64,000 nt of DNA from Lentisphaeria bacterium (GTDB lineage: Bacteria; Verrucomicrobiota; Lentisphaeria; Victivallales; Victivallaceae): the NCBI GenBank assembly GCA_018265615.1, contig JABLYX010000014.1, forward strand, positions 22,871 to 86,870, written 5' to 3'. This document shows positions 63,848 to 64,000 of the stretch, piece by piece. The position numbers and the translations under genes were made by a program. The notes beneath the pieces are model-generated. The model searched no databases and was not told the origin of the DNA. It saw only the letters and a program-made list of their open reading frames with translations. Within the stretch, counting starts at the first letter, position 1. Every line of letters starts with the position of its first letter.

Positions 63848-63978
63848 CCCCGAAAAGTTGCCTTCCTTCGCCCACGGGGCTCGGAACTTTTGCCTTGCAA
63901 AAGCTTCGGGTACTTTCCGGGGGCCCTGCTCTCCGGCGGTCCGTGCGGCTGCGCCGTACTCCCGCCTGAGAGTATGGA
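63848..63978 (-). repeat. Structured dispersed repeat, copy 3, beside the tRNA
   Basis: It starts 5 bases after the tRNA CCA and runs antisense to it. It shares long strings with copy 2, such as GGGGGCCC and the terminal GGCAACTTTTCGGGG. The variable hairpin is different in sequence but still perfect: CTTTTGC (63887-63893) with GCAAAAG (63897-63903). CGCGAAAAGTTG at 63989-64000 may be the edge of a fourth copy outside the window. Confidence 0.85.
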
Positions 63979-64000
63979 TGTAGCGAATCGCGAAAAGTTG

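Overview
The window reads as a chromosomal segment of a high-GC, Gram-negative, anaerobic member of the PVC group, most likely a Lentisphaerota (Victivallis-like) gut bacterium. The evidence is a pseudopilin with a FTLIELL leader and an H-x9-DG tail motif, many secreted or sugar-acting glycosidases, a DUF5060-type glycosidase, Kdo/heptose/Lpt genes for an LPS outer membrane, an oxygen-independent radical-SAM heme enzyme, and SBP-fused GntR and ROK regulators. The taxonomy is inference. Genes are tightly packed, with many 4-bp ATGA overlaps. Promoters stand out as short AT-rich islands of the form TTGnnn-N16/17-TATATT.

Layout. 1-2.7 kb (minus): a polytopic membrane protein cut by the window edge, and a DUF2089 regulator. 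2.9-4.8 kb: a KDPG-aldolase/KDG-kinase pair for uronate catabolism. 4.8-8.3 kb: a membrane protein, a secreted gluzincin-like protein, then copy 1 of a structured dispersed repeat in front of a DUF2062 gene. 8.3-16.1 kb (minus): glnS, YihY-like, a DUF5060/GH-A glycosidase and a PA14-like secreted protein, all nearly contiguous. 16.3-20.3 kb: a GH78-like rhamnosidase, an esterase-like hydrolase and a YugP-type metallopeptidase. 20.3-27.7 kb: an envelope operon with heptose kinase, kdsB-kdsA-kdsC, an 845-residue LptC/LptA-like fusion, lptB and hpf. 27.7-31.7 kb: NifX-like, Mrp/NBP35, MATE, GNAT and DUF1275 proteins.

31.7-37.4 kb: an isochorismatase-fold hydrolase, an AlkX/YcaQ-like glycosylase, and an AraC-controlled sugar module (isomerase/epimerase, ThuA-like, Gfo/Idh/MocA). 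37.4-45.8 kb: an island that looks less GC-rich, with a 1380-residue GH2 enzyme and a pseudopilin whose leader is duplicated, driven by a consensus promoter. It is followed by a GntR-SBP fusion regulator and a ROK-type regulator, with a shared GTGATWTAT motif at the promoters. 45.8-48.5 kb: a probable anaerobic heme-degradation operon (DUF454, HutW/ChuW/HmuW-like radical SAM, flavodoxin) with an inverted repeat inside its promoter.

48.5-64 kb: housekeeping genes. These are clpC diverging from mnmA-rlmH-methyltransferase, rpmE-prfA with a hairpin between them, a GNAT_C-type acyltransferase, a uppP-proC-GT2-adenylate cyclase operon, a double-XRE regulator with a 400-bp AT-rich leader, and DUF368(PopT)-lgt-rluD with repeat copy 2 between the first two. 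The window ends with tRNA-Gln(UUG) and copy 3 of the repeat.

The most unusual items are the three-copy structured repeat with compensatory stem changes, the giant Lpt bridge protein, the heme operon, the pilin leader duplication with loss of Glu5, and the candidate regulon around the GH2/pilin genes.
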